Shown here: piece after piece, positions 1-10,086 of the stretch | How the letters are laid out: every line of letters starts with the position of its first letter | Position numbering within the stretch: the first letter of the stretch is position 1 | Assembly (NCBI GenBank): GCA_016936495.1 | Contig: JAFGXT010000329.1 | Coordinates: forward strand, 1-35,536 | Origin: Victivallales bacterium | GTDB lineage: Bacteria; Verrucomicrobiota; Lentisphaeria; Victivallales; SZUA-371 | Reading direction: 5' to 3' | Length of the DNA stretch: 35,536 nucleotides | The notes under the pieces: generated by a model | What the model was told of the DNA's origin: nothing | What the model saw: only the letters and a program-made list of their open reading frames with translations | The model's database searches: none | Position numbers and translations under genes: made by a program

Positions 1-931
1 GTTCTTTTTCCAGTCCTTGACGAAGCGGCATGAAATTTTCCTGTTTGAGTCCAGCCACCCGGAGGATTTTGGAGTTGTCCACGACGCGGTCAAACAGTCT
101 GTCATAAGCGAGCTGGTAACGAGCGCCCTGAGTTCCGCCCATGATTTCCAGATAATCTTCGGTGCTTGCCGCCACATATTCAAGTCCGATAATTTCCTTG
201 TAGTATTCTGCGATTTCACCCCAAGTGCGATGTTCGGCGGTTGCCAGGGTGAAGGCTTCTCCATAAGCGCCGGGATTAAGCACCAACCCCGCAAACATTT
301 GCGCCACATCCCCCGCCCAGCTCATGGTAGCCTGTACGGAAAGCGCTGCTTCAGGAAGCACTAGCGGCAAGCCTTTTAAAGCCCGTGCCACAACGACCGG
401 CGCTTCCAGAGTCACCAGTTGATAACGGAATTTTGAGTAGGTGATAGCCGGTCTGACAATCGTCCAGTTATTGTATTTAGAATTCCGCAGGACATCTTCA
501 CCACGTGCTTTGAACAGGGAATAGTCATCGGTGGCAAGAAAATCTTTATCCTTGGAATTATCCAGCAAGCGGGGCGATGTTTCGGTAATCGGTATTTCCA
601 CCCCGTCATATACGCGGTAAGTAGACAAATAAAAGTAATGATTGGTATTTTGAAGCAGCAGTTCATAGCGTTCGTTGAACTCATTACCCGGATACATCAG
701 GAAGTCGACGATCACGTCAAATCCTTCTTTCAGTAATTCCTTAAGATATTCAATATCTTTGCCATTGGCTTTGACGTAGCTGATAAGCGGATTGTTGGAA
801 ACGACCTCATCCCAGGAGATGACTTTGACTTCATAACCTCTGGCGGCGAGTTCCGGCACCAGATATACGCCCATTGCGCCGGTGCCGCCGAGCACTAACG
901 CTTTACGCCCGTTTGATTCAATTTTGCTCAT
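1..931 (-). CDS. NAD-dependent epimerase/dehydratase family protein (3' end truncated by window edge)
   Basis: Open frame on the minus strand from ATG (complement of cat at 929-931) to the window start, absent from the ORF track because no stop lies inside the window. Hand translation begins MSKIESNGRKALVLGGTGAMGVYLVPELAARGYEVKVISWDE, a Rossmann GGTGxxG motif, and later includes STYRVYDG and WTIVRPAITYS. Confidence 0.85.
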   Translation of the reverse strand, partial: MSKIESNGRKALVLGGTGAMGVYLVPELAARGYEVKVISWDEVVSNNPLISYVKANGKDIEYLKELLKEGFDVIVDFLMYPGNEFNERYELLLQNTNHYFYLSTYRVYDGVEIPITETSPRLLDNSKDKDFLATDDYSLFKARGEDVLRNSKYNNWTIVRPAITYSKFRYQLVTLEAPVVVARALKGLPLVLPEAALSVQATMSWAGDVAQMFAGLVLNPGAYGEAFTLATAEHRTWGEIAEYYKEIIGLEYVAASTEDYLEIMGGTQGARYQLAYDRLFDRVVDNSKILRVAGLKQENFMPLRQGLEKE

Positions 932-957
932 GGTAATTTTTCCTGTAATATTTCAAC

Positions 958-1977
958 TTATTTGATTTTACGCCAGTCAAAGACAATGCCTAGTGGTGGA
1001 TTGTTGTTTTCGGCGAGACGGGCATAGACGTCATGCGCCGCTTCCGGGGAAACTATTTCTGAAATAAGCGGACGGGTCTGGATCTTACCTGCCGCCACCA
1101 GTCTGAGAAAAGTACGATAATCGTCATGCTCAGTCCAGCGTCCGGGAGCGGATTCCTGTTTGGCGCGGGTGGAAGTATGAGCTCCAATCAGCGATACGCC
1201 GCGGCGATGAACATATTTGTAAAAATCTATCGGTACATCGGATATCCGGGTGCAACCCAGCAGTGAAATACGCCCTTCCCAGGCAATGTACTCCAATGCC
1301 TGCTGCAACGCCGCAGCCGAACCGGTTACCTCCACCACCGCATCCGGTCCCCTGCCGCCGGTCGCCGCTTTGACCTTGTCAATAAACCCGTCCTCGGCTG
1401 GAGAGAATGCCGCCGAAGCTCCCAGCTTCAATGCCAGTTCACGCCGAACCGGATCAAGGTCTGACACTACCACCGGAACGGCTCCAGAAAGATTTGCCAG
1501 CTGCAACGCGAAAACGCCGAGAATTCCCATTCCCGCTATCATAACCGATTCACCCAGCTCTATCTTCAGCTTGCGTACTCCCAGCAATGAAAACGATACG
1601 ATATTAGCAAACGCCGCGTCAAGTGAATCTATGGAATCGTCTTCTATTTTCAGTACCGATGGCGCTTTCTTCACCAGATGAGAACGATGTCCGCCCCACG
1701 CGATGACCGCGCGGTCGCCTATATTCAGATTGGTAACGGCTTTGCCCATGGCGACCACCCGTCCGGCTCCGCAGTAACCGGGATAATGCGGAAAACTTCC
1801 TCCTTCTTCTCCGGTCTGAGTGTTGGGCATACCCATCAAATTGGCGCGCTCCGTGCCCGCGCTGACGACGCTGTAATCGGTTTCCAGCAGCACTTCATCA
1901 TCTTTAAGCTGTGGTATTTCAAACTCTTTCAGCACGGCATTGCCGACGGACTCGAATTCGATATAGTAACCAGTCAT
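958..1977 (-). CDS. Zinc-type/MDR family alcohol dehydrogenase-like oxidoreductase
   Basis: 339 aa ORF; GDRAVIAWGGH, AGMGILGVFALQLANLSGAVPVVVSDLDPVRRELALKLGA (MDR nucleotide-binding fold), DAVVEVTGS. Confidence 0.85.
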   Translation of the reverse strand: MTGYYIEFESVGNAVLKEFEIPQLKDDEVLLETDYSVVSAGTERANLMGMPNTQTGEEGGSFPHYPGYCGAGRVVAMGKAVTNLNIGDRAVIAWGGHRSHLVKKAPSVLKIEDDSIDSLDAAFANIVSFSLLGVRKLKIELGESVMIAGMGILGVFALQLANLSGAVPVVVSDLDPVRRELALKLGASAAFSPAEDGFIDKVKAATGGRGPDAVVEVTGSAAALQQALEYIAWEGRISLLGCTRISDVPIDFYKYVHRRGVSLIGAHTSTRAKQESAPGRWTEHDDYRTFLRLVAAGKIQTRPLISEIVSPEAAHDVYARLAENNNPPLGIVFDWRKIK

Positions 1978-2084
1978 TATGACTTTCTCCTGTTCATTGT
2001 TGCATTACCTTGATTATAAGGTCTGATCGCGCCTCTGACAAGCCCGATTACATATGAATAATGAAAAGCTTAATGAAAGATATA

Positions 2085-2113
2085 TTGATTTTCTACAATT
2101 ATTGCGTTATATT
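2085..2113 (+). promoter_or_regulatory. Putative sigma70-type promoter of the LacI-family gene
   Basis: TTGATT (2085-2090), 17-nt spacer, TATATT (2108-2113), 32 nt before the ATG at 2146. Confidence 0.5.
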
Positions 2114-2145
2114 GGAAATGAATCAATTTAAGGGAAAGTCTCAAC

Positions 2146-3102
2146 ATGAAGTTACAGGAAATAGCCGCGTTGGCGGGAGTGTCTCCGGCGACGGTGTCGC
2201 GGGTGTTCAGTCATCATCCGAATATCAGAAGTGAAGTAAGGGAACATGTTTTTGCCATTGCCCGTAAGCATGGTTATCATCCGCGTCTGTCCACCAAGCA
2301 GCGCAATGTGGTCATAATCATGCCGGGAGATCAGATATACCCTATTCGCAATTGTCTGGAAATGGTGATGATGGCTTTGACGCTGGTGTTGCCCCGGCGT
2401 GGTTTTCGCATCGAGGTTCTGCCGCAGGACAATATTGAACGTTTGGACAGCATTCAATTTTGCGGCGCGGTAGCCATTGGTGCGGAGCCAGGCGATTTCA
2501 AACGCTGGTCGGAGCGTTTTTCCGCCCCCTTGGTAATGATTGACCGCGAGGCTCCGCCACATTGCTCAAATGTTTACTCAGTGCGTTCCGATGAAACTCA
2601 GGGCATGGAGCTGGCAATTAATCATTTTTATGAACGCGGTTGCCGTAGAATCGGTTGCATCGTCTATGGCGCACCCGGCGTCGGCAATGCCGACGTCCGC
2701 CGCGCGGCGATCGCTCATGCCCTGCGCTTGCGGAAACTGCCGTATTCCGATTCTTTGATCCAGCTGGGCTCCGATGAATCTTATGTGGAGATAATCGGCA
2801 AGTTGCTTAAACAGAATATCGATGGTCTGTTTTGTCCGGGTGGCAACGCGGGAATAGTAACCGCCTATGCGTTGTCTTTATTCAACCGACGGGTGCCGGA
2901 AGACATTTCGCTGATCGCGTCGGAGCATAAACTTTTTTCCCGCTATGCTACACCGCCGCAGACGACGATAACACAGGATCACATCGGACTGGCGGAACTC
3001 ACCGCCGACGTTATCGAGACTTTTCCAGAAAGACCAGACCCGACGCGACGTTCCGTTCTGCCCTACAGCTTGATTGTCCGCGACAGCGTAAAATCCAACT
3101 GA
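2146..3102 (+). CDS. LacI family transcriptional regulator
   Basis: 318 aa; N-terminal HTH MKLQEIAALAGVSPATVSRVFSHHPNIRSEVREHVFAIARKHGYHP followed by a periplasmic-binding-like domain (NVYSVRSDETQGMELAINHFYERGCRRIGCI). Confidence 0.93.
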   Translation: MKLQEIAALAGVSPATVSRVFSHHPNIRSEVREHVFAIARKHGYHPRLSTKQRNVVIIMPGDQIYPIRNCLEMVMMALTLVLPRRGFRIEVLPQDNIERLDSIQFCGAVAIGAEPGDFKRWSERFSAPLVMIDREAPPHCSNVYSVRSDETQGMELAINHFYERGCRRIGCIVYGAPGVGNADVRRAAIAHALRLRKLPYSDSLIQLGSDESYVEIIGKLLKQNIDGLFCPGGNAGIVTAYALSLFNRRVPEDISLIASEHKLFSRYATPPQTTITQDHIGLAELTADVIETFPERPDPTRRSVLPYSLIVRDSVKSN

Positions 3103-3274
3103 CGTTATTTTCTGGTTAAAGACGGACTGTCTGCATGCGAGGCAAGCGCGAATTTTATCAAAAAGTCGTAAAATTACCGACGGCATAAGGGTTTTTCATT
3201 TGAAAAATACAAAAAATGGTGTATTCCTAAAAGGCTTATTTTTACGTTAAATCATTATATTTACAGGAGTTAGT

Positions 3275-3841
3275 ATGTTCAGTACATCAGATTTGAGAAA
3301 AGGTTTAAAAATAGAGATCGACGGTCAGCCCTGGGTCATCACCGAATTTGAATTCTGCAAACCCGGCAAAGGTACCGCTCTGTATCGTTGCAAAATGAAA
3401 AACATGATCACTGGCGGCGGCTCAGAAAAAACATACCGTCCATCCGATAAGATCGACAAGCCTGATCTCTCAGAAAGCGAAACTTATTATTCATATGCCG
3501 ATGGCGATTTCTTTGTTTTCAGTGATTCCGAAACTTATGAAGAGCTCCGTGTACACAAAGAAAAAATGGGCGATAAAGCTTATTTCCTGCTTGAAGAATC
3601 CATGTGCAAAATTCTTTTCTTCAATGGCGAACCTATTGACATAGAACTGCCAAACTTTATTGAAAAACAGATCATTGAAACAGAACCCGGCGCGCGTGGC
3701 GACACCGCCACCAATGTGACCAAACCCGCGACTTTAGACAATGGCTATGAATTACAGGTGCCGCTGTTCATCAATCAGGGCGATGTCATCAAGATCGACA
3801 CTCGAACAGGAGATTATGTCGAGCGTGTCAATAAAGCCTGA
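3275..3841 (+). CDS. efp: Translation elongation factor P
   Basis: 188 aa; MFSTSDLRKGLKIEIDGQPWVITEFEFCKPGKGTALYRCKMKNM, with the conserved modification-site lysine in KPGKG, and C-terminal GDVIKIDTRTGDYVERV. Confidence 0.97.
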   Translation: MFSTSDLRKGLKIEIDGQPWVITEFEFCKPGKGTALYRCKMKNMITGGGSEKTYRPSDKIDKPDLSESETYYSYADGDFFVFSDSETYEELRVHKEKMGDKAYFLLEESMCKILFFNGEPIDIELPNFIEKQIIETEPGARGDTATNVTKPATLDNGYELQVPLFINQGDVIKIDTRTGDYVERVNKA

Positions 3842-4760
3842 TATAATCAGACGGCTTGAAGCAGTGAGACCTCGCCTGGCGATTCGGGCGGGGCTTATTT
3901 CCACGATCAGAGCTTTTTTTTCCGCTAATGGCTTTCTTGAGCTGAACACCCCTGTGGTGATAAAAGCTCCCGCTCCCGAAGAATACATAGAAGCTCCTCC
4001 CGGTGGAGGAGGTTTTCTGCGCAGTTCACCTGAACTTGAAATGAAATGTATGCTTGCCGCCGGATACGAAAAGATATTTCAAATAGGCGCGTGTTTCCGT
4101 CAAGGCGAATATGGTCGTAAGCATCGCCCTGAATTCACCATGCTTGAATGGTATGAATGCGGTGCCGGTTATATGGATTTGGCGCGTTTTACTGAAAACA
4201 TGTTATGTTCCGTGGCGCATACCCTGTGCGGAGGTTCCAGCTTGCAATTCAACGGGCATAACGTGAATCTGACCGGTGCGTGGGAGTACCTCAGTGTCGG
4301 CGATGCCTTTAATAAATATGCCGGCACTGACATGTATGAAGCACTTAAAAACGATTCTTTTGACGAGCTTATGGTACTTGAAATAGAACCGCGCCTGGGC
4401 TTGGACAGACCTGTTTTCCTGTTTGACTATCCTGCCGAAAGAGCCGCATTGGCCCGGTTGAAACCTGATAATGAGAACGTGGCGGAGCGCTGGGAGTTGT
4501 ATGTCGGCGGACTTGAACTGGCAAACGCGTTTTCGGAACTTACCTGTCGGGAGGAGCAGCGTCGACGTTTTGCCGCCAGCCGCACCTGGCGCGCCGCCGA
4601 AGGCTATGCTGAATATCCGCAGAATGATGATTTCTTTGCCGCGCTTGACTATGGAATACCTGAATCTTCAGGTTGCGCTCTGGGCATTGACCGCCTGGCA
4701 ATGGTTTTTTGCGACGCTGATGATATTTCAGAAGTAACATTCCCCGTCGATCAAACTTGA
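3816..4760 (+). CDS. epmA: EF-P--(R)-beta-lysine ligase / EpmA (PoxA/GenX-like class II lysyl-tRNA synthetase paralog)
   Basis: Frame 3741..4760; likely start is the internal ATG at 3816 (MSSVSIKPDIIRRLEAVRPRLAIRAGLISTIRAFFSANGFLELNTPVV). Class II aaRS motifs FRQGEYGRKHRPEFTMLEWYE and GCALGIDRLAMVFCDADDISEVTFP; no N-terminal anticodon-binding domain. Confidence 0.9.
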   Translation: MSSVSIKPDIIRRLEAVRPRLAIRAGLISTIRAFFSANGFLELNTPVVIKAPAPEEYIEAPPGGGGFLRSSPELEMKCMLAAGYEKIFQIGACFRQGEYGRKHRPEFTMLEWYECGAGYMDLARFTENMLCSVAHTLCGGSSLQFNGHNVNLTGAWEYLSVGDAFNKYAGTDMYEALKNDSFDELMVLEIEPRLGLDRPVFLFDYPAERAALARLKPDNENVAERWELYVGGLELANAFSELTCREEQRRRFAASRTWRAAEGYAEYPQNDDFFAALDYGIPESSGCALGIDRLAMVFCDADDISEVTFPVDQT

Positions 4761-4804
4761 ATTAAATCACTTTACCAAGTACATTTATAAGGAAATCATC
4801 ATAT

Positions 4805-5512
4805 ATGGACGAATTTATTATGGAACAGAACTCCTATCACGCAGTCATTGATCTCTCTGGTGCAGAAGCGGCTTTCGCCGTTAATACCGGAGCCGGTACT
4901 GCACCGCTACTGCTCGAATATAAGACTATGCGTGGCAGGAGCGCTTCATTATTGCTGGAATGGATACAGCAATGTCTGGCTCAGCACCAGCTTAAGCCCG
5001 GTCATATCAGTCGCTGGACTGTTGGTTCCGGTCCAGGAAGCTTTACCGGATTGAGAATAGCCGCCTCATTGGTCGGCGGGCTCATTTTTAACAAGGACAA
5101 TGTGAAGGCGCGTTCTCTGCCCTCGGCTCTTGGTCTTGCTGCCGGGATAAATCCCGGCATCGGAGAAAAGACGGCGTTGCTGTTTGACGGCAGAAATAAC
5201 GAGATGCTGCTTTTCGGTACCGTCAATGAAGACGGACAGCTCAAGGCCGACGGTGCAACTGAAGTATTGGACGGCAGTTCCGCAGCCGGATATTGTGCCG
5301 GATATGACCGTCTTGCCGCTTTGGAGCATGACCGCCAGGCGTTGGAAAAGTTGTTGGACAAAGATTTGTTCGGTCGGGTGGAGTTTCTTGAACGGTTGCC
5401 TGTTGAACAAATGTTGGATATTCCATCTGATAACTGGGATAATGATCTTACCGCGCTGGTATATATCCGGCAGGCGGTATTTGTCAAGCCGCTGATGGCA
5501 AATACACTTTAG
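4805..5512 (+). CDS. tsaB: tRNA threonylcarbamoyladenosine biosynthesis protein TsaB
   Basis: 235 aa; TVGSGPGSFTGLRIAASLVGGLIF plus YHAVIDLSGAEAAFAV. Alternative start at 4820. Confidence 0.88.
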   Translation: MDEFIMEQNSYHAVIDLSGAEAAFAVNTGAGTAPLLLEYKTMRGRSASLLLEWIQQCLAQHQLKPGHISRWTVGSGPGSFTGLRIAASLVGGLIFNKDNVKARSLPSALGLAAGINPGIGEKTALLFDGRNNEMLLFGTVNEDGQLKADGATEVLDGSSAAGYCAGYDRLAALEHDRQALEKLLDKDLFGRVEFLERLPVEQMLDIPSDNWDNDLTALVYIRQAVFVKPLMANTL

Positions 5513-5537
5513 ACCCGGCAGAGGGTAGGGCAGGAAA

Positions 5538-6263
5538 ATGGAAACTCAGAAGGAAAATAAAGAGCCGGAAGTTAAACCCGGTTCAAAAGCCCGTAAAATC
5601 ATTTTTTGTTTTTGTGCGCTGATCATACTGCTTATTCTCACCGCGCTGGTGTTGGCGTCGGTTATTTCCGCTAAGGTGATCTCCCGGACTCCGGTTGGCA
5701 ATAAAAACGTTTTTGAGCCTGACATGCGGTTGTTCATCGCTTTGCAAAAGAAGCTCAACCCTTTGCAGGATATGATATTCACTTGCAAGCCGGAAGATCA
5801 TTATGAAATCACTCTCAGTGACGCCGAGGTTAACTTTATAGTCAATAACGTGAAGCTTATGGGGGCTGGCAGCGGCGCTCTTTCCGCATTGGCAGGCGCT
5901 TCCAAGGTCAAATGGCCCGAGTCATTAAACATTGTTTTTGTCGATGGCTGGTTTAATTGCGAATACTCGTACAAGATGCCAGTGAACAGTCCTTTCGGGC
6001 AATTCGTGAATATTTCCGGGCGTGTTCAGCCGCAGATGAAAGACGGAGTCATTGATTTTTATCTGGAGGATATACGCACCGGAACTCTGGGCTTTCCGCG
6101 GGATATGATCAAAGACAGTATTTCAGACGTTTTGGAGGACAAGCTCAGGGCGGTGGAATTATTCCGTTCAATAGTTATGGATCTGTATGTGAATGACGCA
6201 GGGATGTTGACGGTAAAAATCCGTCCTTATGCCATTCGTGAATACCTGACCGGACGCCTTTAA
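5538..6263 (+). CDS. Hypothetical membrane-anchored protein
   Basis: 241 aa ORF with one N-terminal TM helix (IIFCFCALIILLILTALVLASVI), downstream of tsaB. Confidence 0.65.
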   Translation: METQKENKEPEVKPGSKARKIIFCFCALIILLILTALVLASVISAKVISRTPVGNKNVFEPDMRLFIALQKKLNPLQDMIFTCKPEDHYEITLSDAEVNFIVNNVKLMGAGSGALSALAGASKVKWPESLNIVFVDGWFNCEYSYKMPVNSPFGQFVNISGRVQPQMKDGVIDFYLEDIRTGTLGFPRDMIKDSISDVLEDKLRAVELFRSIVMDLYVNDAGMLTVKIRPYAIREYLTGRL

Positions 6264-7048
6264 TTCAATTTCAGAAGTGCGGCAGCATTGTTGCAGGTGA
6301 TGTTGGCATATTCATCGTCGGTTAATCCCAGTTCGCCTACTTTTTTCAGGCTCTCGCTTTGATCGCGCCAAGGGGCATCGGTGCCGAAAAGCACTCTCTC
6401 CGAACCATGCCGCCGGATGAGTTTTACCAGTAGCGCGTCATCGACCAGTCCCGGTACAAAAGACATATCCAGATATAACGGCAATCCGATAAGATGCCGC
6501 TCCACTTCATCCCAGAGCCCCCAGGATCCCATATGTGCCAGCACCAGGGTCAAGTCCGGGAAACGACGGTGGAATGCCGCCAGTGACGCCGGATTGGATT
6601 TTGGCGGCGGTTTAAATGCAATGTCTTCGCCTGCGTGAGTGAGCAAAAACAATCCCTGTTCTATACAAGCCTCCCATATCGGTTCAAGGCGTGTTTCATC
6701 AAAGGAAAAAGACTGATATTCCGGGTGCATCTTGATGCCTTTGAGTCCCAGCGATTTTATCCATGCCAAGGTCTTTGCCGGATCCGGGTCATCGGGATGT
6801 ATGGAGCCAAGCGAAAATACAGGCGCAGAGTTGTTTTTTGCCGCCCAGGCGTTTACTCCACGGGTATTATCGGGAGAAGTGACCAAAGGCAAGTTCAACG
6901 CAAGGTCGATTCCCGCGGTTTTCATGGAAGCGCATAACCCGGATATGGTTCCATCAAAAGAACAATCCAAGCCCAGCGGGCCGACTGCGTCGATAGCTCT
7001 CGACGCAATCTTATCCGGGTAACAATGAGTATGGAAGTCAATAATCAT
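6260..7048 (-). CDS. Amidohydrolase / metal-dependent hydrolase (TIM-barrel)
   Basis: 262 aa; MIIDFHTHCYPDKI (HxH), GIKMHPEYQSF, LLTHAGED, LVLAHMGSWG, VLFGTDAPWRD. Confidence 0.88.
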   Translation of the reverse strand: MIIDFHTHCYPDKIASRAIDAVGPLGLDCSFDGTISGLCASMKTAGIDLALNLPLVTSPDNTRGVNAWAAKNNSAPVFSLGSIHPDDPDPAKTLAWIKSLGLKGIKMHPEYQSFSFDETRLEPIWEACIEQGLFLLTHAGEDIAFKPPPKSNPASLAAFHRRFPDLTLVLAHMGSWGLWDEVERHLIGLPLYLDMSFVPGLVDDALLVKLIRRHGSERVLFGTDAPWRDQSESLKKVGELGLTDDEYANITCNNAAALLKLN

Positions 7049-7075
7049 AATTATCCGGTTGCAGGCGCTCCGGGA

Positions 7076-8206
7076 TCAGAGCTTTTGAAGCCATTCCACA
7101 TTCGGGAAGAATGATTTGAGGAATTGTTTCATAATGATGCCCAGATGCTCATCATCGAAATCCCAAGCGATAAATTCCTCACCGAGTGCTTCTATGACAT
7201 TGCTCTGGTCAAAAGTTATCTGAGAGGAATAGTAAGGCAGCAGATCGCCGATCATTCTGCCGATAAGTTTTTCATCGGGAGTGAGGTCGTTTGCCTTGTC
7301 AACCACGCTTATCCCCTTGATTCTCAGTGTGTCGCCGATGTTCTTCGCGATGGAATGTACTGATACAGGGCTGTTGCCGGTGAGGTGGTAAGTCTTATTG
7401 CATACCGGCTTGAAAAATAGCTTGCAAATCGCTCGCTGCACGTAGTCAATCGGTACAAAATAGATGCGCTCAGAGGGGAAAGTCTGGAAACGTATCTGCA
7501 TATCCATCCAATCAAGCGGATCAAGATTGTGTTTTGAGCACTGATGTTTTTTTACCTTTGCCAGAAATTCAAGAATGCGGTAAAATGCCAGAGGACGACG
7601 GACTTTGCCATCTGAGAGTCTGCCCACGATAATCGACGGACGATAGATGGTATATTTGAAACCGGAGTCTCTAACCAGACCTTCGGCATTGAACTTACTC
7701 ATTTCATAATTGTTGTTGAAACCAGAATCAACCAGCTCATCTTCTTTGGCTACGCCGATCTTCTTCCCTGCTACATAAGCGGTGCTTACATAGTGGAATT
7801 CCCTGACATTGAGCCGCTTTGCCAGCTCAATCATGTTTTTGGTGCCCTGGTAATTGATGTTGTAAGTACGCCTGTCAGCATCTTTTCCCAGATTCACGTC
7901 CGCGGCGCAATGGAACATAATGTCCACATCCTGCATGAAGTCCAGTTGCATCAGTTCATCAATGTTGCCATCAAGCACATTGCCTTCGATCACGTCGATG
8001 CGCGACAGCACTTCGTCGGCTCTTTCCGGAACATGATCAAAAGCGCATTGTTCTCTGATTACCGCTTCAATACGTTCTCTCGCGGAAAACGCGGAATTAG
8101 GGCGGCACAACGTTACAATTCTATAATCTTTCTTGTCTGATAAAATCGTAGTTGTAAAGGCACTACCCACCAAACCGGTCATTCCGGTCAAAAATATTTT
8201 AGTCAT
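7076..8206 (-). CDS. SDR / thioester-reductase-like NAD-binding (male sterility-type) protein
   Basis: 376 aa; MTKIFLTGMTGLVGSAF, MFHCAADVNLG, FHYVSTAYVAG, YEMSKFNAEGLV, YTIYRPSIIVG. Confidence 0.83.
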   Translation of the reverse strand: MTKIFLTGMTGLVGSAFTTTILSDKKDYRIVTLCRPNSAFSARERIEAVIREQCAFDHVPERADEVLSRIDVIEGNVLDGNIDELMQLDFMQDVDIMFHCAADVNLGKDADRRTYNINYQGTKNMIELAKRLNVREFHYVSTAYVAGKKIGVAKEDELVDSGFNNNYEMSKFNAEGLVRDSGFKYTIYRPSIIVGRLSDGKVRRPLAFYRILEFLAKVKKHQCSKHNLDPLDWMDMQIRFQTFPSERIYFVPIDYVQRAICKLFFKPVCNKTYHLTGNSPVSVHSIAKNIGDTLRIKGISVVDKANDLTPDEKLIGRMIGDLLPYYSSQITFDQSNVIEALGEEFIAWDFDDEHLGIIMKQFLKSFFPNVEWLQKL

Positions 8207-8444
8207 TATTACTCCGGTTTACACTCGTTCCTAAAAAAAATTGTCTGCAACTTACAGCCTTGTCAAGTTTTTAAAACCAATATGGTTTATACATGCAAAT
8301 ACAGAAGCTATATTTTAGTGCTCCAAATGGGATTTACAAATCCGCAACGGCAATTTTAAGGCTTTTAATCATAATTATCTACAAATCAGTCTCAAAAAAC
8401 ACATTCATCGTTTAAAATAAATGTTTTGCCGGAAGCTTTTTGAT

Positions 8445-10067
8445 TCATTTTGCGTCCATCATGGCTTCTGCTTTAGAGTATGCCTGAAAGCGGACATTAG
8501 CTTTAGTCTCATTTTGAAGCTGCTGTTTGACTGCATCGGCCTGTTGCTGAGTCATGACCGTCAAACCGATGATTTCAGCGACGACTATCCAGTTCCCGTT
8601 ATCCCTGACTGCTTTTATTGACTGCGGGTTCAATCCGGTTTGTTCTTTTATGATTTTTTCCGCCGATTGCGTAACACGGTTGGCGGAAGCATCCACATCG
8701 GCAGCTGTTGAAACATTGATCCCGTCCGCCGTAACCTCATACGATTCGATATAACGCGATACCAGTCGCAAGTCCGGCTCATTGAGCTGTATGCGCAGAT
8801 CATTTTCTATTTTTCTTATCCCATCGGGGAAGGGGCGGATTATGCCTTGTACTGTGGTGTAAATTATTTTTTCTCCCTTTCTGCCATAGCGCAGTTCGGT
8901 TCCGGCTACGCTCATACCGGGGATCTGCTCCAGTCTCTCGCGAATGATCTGATCCGCAAGATTAAGTTGCTGCACATCTTTGCCCGGACGGTGTATTTTC
9001 TCTATGCCATCGGCGCTGCGGTAGAAGCTTACGAGCTGATTACGTGAGGACGAGACACTTTTGGTTATACGGGTCTGCATCAGAATATTTATTGATTTGC
9101 CAGTTTCCCGTTCCAGTGATGCCTCGATAGCTTTTATGTGAGACGGCGCCGGTTCGCGGGGTGCGTCCACTATCACCAGAGCATTCATGCTTTTCCCGGA
9201 CTTGCTTTTATCTACAATAATTTCTTTTATATTGATATTTTGTATCCCCGACAATTCGGTCATTACGGCATGACGGATACTTTTCTGGGCATTTTTGATT
9301 TCAATGAGTTTTATCAGGGCATGAGTCAAAAACAGTATCAGAAAGCACATCGAAACCGCCGCCAGAAAGAAACGTTTGAACAAGGCATTTCTATGTTCGC
9401 CAAATCTGCCTTTTATAAATCCTGCCGCCATAAAAGTGATGCTGGCTACAAGCAGAATGGTTACGAAGTTGGCAAAAAACAGAATAAAAGCTCCCATCCC
9501 TCCCTCAAACGCCCCCAGCGCGCAACACAGTCCGCAGGCAGCCAGCGGAGGCGTCAGCGAAGTTGATATGGCGATTCCCGGCAGGATAGGGTTTATACGT
9601 TCGTCGATCATAGCCATGCATCCGGCAAAACCGGCGAGCAGAGCCACAAACAAGTCGAGTAGGTTCGGACTTGTCCGGTTAAGTATCTCCTGAGTCATTT
9701 CGAATGTCAGCGGGGACATTCCCAGAATAAAAGACGCGAGCACCGCCAGTATTATTCCTCCGGCTTCCGCCAGTAGGGACTGGCGCAGCAGGACTGTATC
9801 TCCGGACACCAGGCTGATGGAAATACCAAAAATAGGCGTCATCAAAGGACTTATCAGCATCGCCCCGATTACCACCGCCGGGCTGTCGGCAATGAGTCCG
9901 AACGCGGCGATCAAGGCGGACAGCAGGAGTAATACATAATAATTGAATTTGAGATTGCACCCTTGCTGGATGTCGGCATAAATCACGGACTTGCGTTGAT
10001 CACTGACTTCAAATGATAATTTTACCTGTTTACGTAATTTATTACAGATATTCCTGAAAACGTTCAA
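8445..10067 (-). CDS. DUF389 (TIGR00341-like) integral membrane protein
   Basis: 540 aa; YYVLLLLSALIAAFGLIADSPAVVIGAMLISPLMTPIFGISISLVSGD is a family signature. TTG start with AGGAG upstream. Confidence 0.85.
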   Translation of the reverse strand: MNVFRNICNKLRKQVKLSFEVSDQRKSVIYADIQQGCNLKFNYYVLLLLSALIAAFGLIADSPAVVIGAMLISPLMTPIFGISISLVSGDTVLLRQSLLAEAGGIILAVLASFILGMSPLTFEMTQEILNRTSPNLLDLFVALLAGFAGCMAMIDERINPILPGIAISTSLTPPLAACGLCCALGAFEGGMGAFILFFANFVTILLVASITFMAAGFIKGRFGEHRNALFKRFFLAAVSMCFLILFLTHALIKLIEIKNAQKSIRHAVMTELSGIQNINIKEIIVDKSKSGKSMNALVIVDAPREPAPSHIKAIEASLERETGKSINILMQTRITKSVSSSRNQLVSFYRSADGIEKIHRPGKDVQQLNLADQIIRERLEQIPGMSVAGTELRYGRKGEKIIYTTVQGIIRPFPDGIRKIENDLRIQLNEPDLRLVSRYIESYEVTADGINVSTAADVDASANRVTQSAEKIIKEQTGLNPQSIKAVRDNGNWIVVAEIIGLTVMTQQQADAVKQQLQNETKANVRFQAYSKAEAMMDAK

Positions 10068-10086
10068 TTAATATACTCCTGTTAAA

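Noticed and set aside
3741-3815. Upstream extension of EpmA (MAMNYRCRCSSIRAMSSRSTLEQEI)
   Set aside because: This part is efp coding sequence read in another frame; the ATG at 3816 gives a normal EpmA N-terminus.
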